5,968 bases of DNA from positions 1 through 5,968 of the forward strand of contig JACDHU010000122.1 of assembly GCA_013820865.1 (NCBI GenBank). The letters are read 5' to 3'. The notes under the pieces were generated by a model. That model was not told where the DNA came from. It searched no databases and saw only the letters and a program-made list of their open reading frames with translations. Positions 4,950 to 5,968 of the stretch are shown here, in pieces. The stretch is from Chloroflexota bacterium. Lineage in GTDB: Bacteria > Chloroflexota > Limnocylindria > QHBO01. The position numbers and the translations under genes are program-made. The number at the start of each line of letters is the position of its first letter. Positions within the stretch are counted from its first letter, which is position 1.

Positions 4950-5968
4950 ATGGCTCGAACCGCCACCCCGACGAAGCCCGCGAACGGTACGACCAACGGC
5001 CACGCTGCCAACGGTCACAAGAACGGGAATGGGGCAAAGGCGAAGCCGACGGGGTACGAGCAGCTCACCGCGGGGCAGAACCCGACCTGGACGGGCCTCA
5101 CCATCGAACGAAGGTTCACCCGCCCGGATGTCCACCCATACGACACCGTGGAGTGGGACACGCGGGAAGCGATCATCACCAACGAGCATGGCAAGGCGGT
5201 GTTCGAGCAGAAGGACCTCGAGATCCCCAAGGCCTGGTCGCAGCTGGCGACGCAGGTGGTGGCATCCAAGTACTTCCGCGGCCACCTCAACACGCCGGAG
5301 CGGGAGCGCTCCGCCAAGCAGATGATCGACCGCGTGGCGGACACCATCGCGGACTGGGGCATCAAGGACGCCTACTTCGCGACCGATGAAGACGCCGATG
5401 CCTTCCGCAACGAGCTCAAGGACATCCTCCTCAAGCAGCGCGCCGCATTCAACAGCCCCGTCTGGTTCAACGTGGGCATCGATGCGCATCCCCAGTGCAG
5501 CGCCTGCTTCATCAACTCCGTCGACGACACCATGGAGTCCATCCTGGGCCTGGCCAAGACCGAGGGCATGCTCTTCAAGTTCGGCTCAGGCGCCGGCTCC
5601 AACCTGAGCACCATTCGCAGCTCCAAGGAGACTCTCAAGGGCGGCGGCGAGGCGAGCGGTCCGGTCAGCTTCATGAAGGGCTTTGACGCCTTCGCCGGCG
5701 TGATCAAGTCCGGTGGCAAGACCCGCAGAGCCGCGAAGATGGTCATCCTCAATGCCGGCCACCCCGACATCGAAGAGTTCATCGACTGCAAGCTCAAGGA
5801 GGAGCAGAAGGCCTGGGCACTGATCGATGCTGGCTACGACGGCAACTTCAACGGCGGCGAGGCGTACGCATCGGTCTTCTTCCAGAACTCCAATAACTCC
5901 GTCCGCGTCACCGATGACTTCATGGCCGCCGTCGAGGCCGATGGCGACTGGACCACGCATGCCATCAC
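4950..5968 (+). CDS. nrdJ: Adenosylcobalamin-dependent (class II) ribonucleotide reductase, N-terminal part
   Basis: The frame is open from ATG 4950 to the window end: 339 codons, with the 3' part missing. The product converts ribonucleotides to deoxyribonucleotides using a radical generated from coenzyme B12, independently of oxygen. Residues 1-34 are a low-complexity Ala/Asn/Gly/Lys/Thr tail, probably disordered. The core follows: FNSPVWFNVG (168-177), QCSACFINS (182-190), LFKFGSGAGSNLSTIR (208-223), GGGEASGPVSFM (231-242), GKTRRAAKMVIL (256-267), HPDIEEFI (271-278) and NNSVRVTDDF (315-324). C186, in ACF, is most likely the N-terminal cysteine of the redox pair that reduces substrate; C183 is the other candidate. 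The radical cysteine and its partners lie beyond the window. No ATP-cone is seen at the N terminus. The upstream NrdR boxes fit the assignment. NrdJ homologues are usually far longer than the visible part. Confidence 0.96.
   Translation, partial: MARTATPTKPANGTTNGHAANGHKNGNGAKAKPTGYEQLTAGQNPTWTGLTIERRFTRPDVHPYDTVEWDTREAIITNEHGKAVFEQKDLEIPKAWSQLATQVVASKYFRGHLNTPERERSAKQMIDRVADTIADWGIKDAYFATDEDADAFRNELKDILLKQRAAFNSPVWFNVGIDAHPQCSACFINSVDDTMESILGLAKTEGMLFKFGSGAGSNLSTIRSSKETLKGGGEASGPVSFMKGFDAFAGVIKSGGKTRRAAKMVILNAGHPDIEEFIDCKLKEEQKAWALIDAGYDGNFNGGEAYASVFFQNSNNSVRVTDDFMAAVEADGDWTTHAI

Overview
The window is GC-rich bacterial DNA with all three genes on the + strand. Third codon positions are strongly G/C, start codons include GTG, and the ribosome sites are purine-rich. 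The last gene is a coenzyme-B12-dependent ribonucleotide reductase, and the central gene is a zinc-ribbon/cyclase/STAND-ATPase/TPR signalling protein. Together these suggest a Chloroflexota- or Actinomycetota-like environmental bacterium, probably Chloroflexota. That assignment is inference from gene type and composition, not a marker-gene result.

Layout. (1) Positions 2-595 hold the 3' part of a multi-pass membrane protein cut off by the window edge. (2) Positions 596-810 are intergenic. They hold a 119-bp structured repeat (616-734), made of three 17-bp near-palindromes at an exact 51-bp pitch, followed by the leader and ribosome site of the next gene. (3) Positions 811-4317 encode a 1168-residue protein: double zinc ribbon, class III nucleotide cyclase domain, STAND/AAA ATPase, and a long helical TPR-like tail. 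(4) Positions 4318-4949 are a 632-bp intergenic region. It holds one solitary 17-bp palindrome, a second copy of the 119-bp repeat in direct orientation (4463-4581; 109 of 119 bases identical, no gaps), four 11-bp tandem units, a helically phased cluster of DnaA-box-like sites, two NrdR-type boxes 33 bp apart, a sigma70-like promoter, and a leader with three small hairpins. (5) Positions 4950 to the window end encode the first 339 codons of NrdJ.

How it fits together. The nrdJ upstream region reads as a layered control region. NrdR would report the nucleotide pool, and the DnaA-like sites, if real, would tie dNTP synthesis to replication. The cyclase-ATPase gene sits as a self-contained cassette between two direct copies of the structured repeat, so recombination between them would remove it as a circle of about 3.85 kb. 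The most novel material is this 51-bp-period hairpin repeat. Its two copies differ in a pattern that argues against protein coding and is compatible with selection on DNA or RNA structure.
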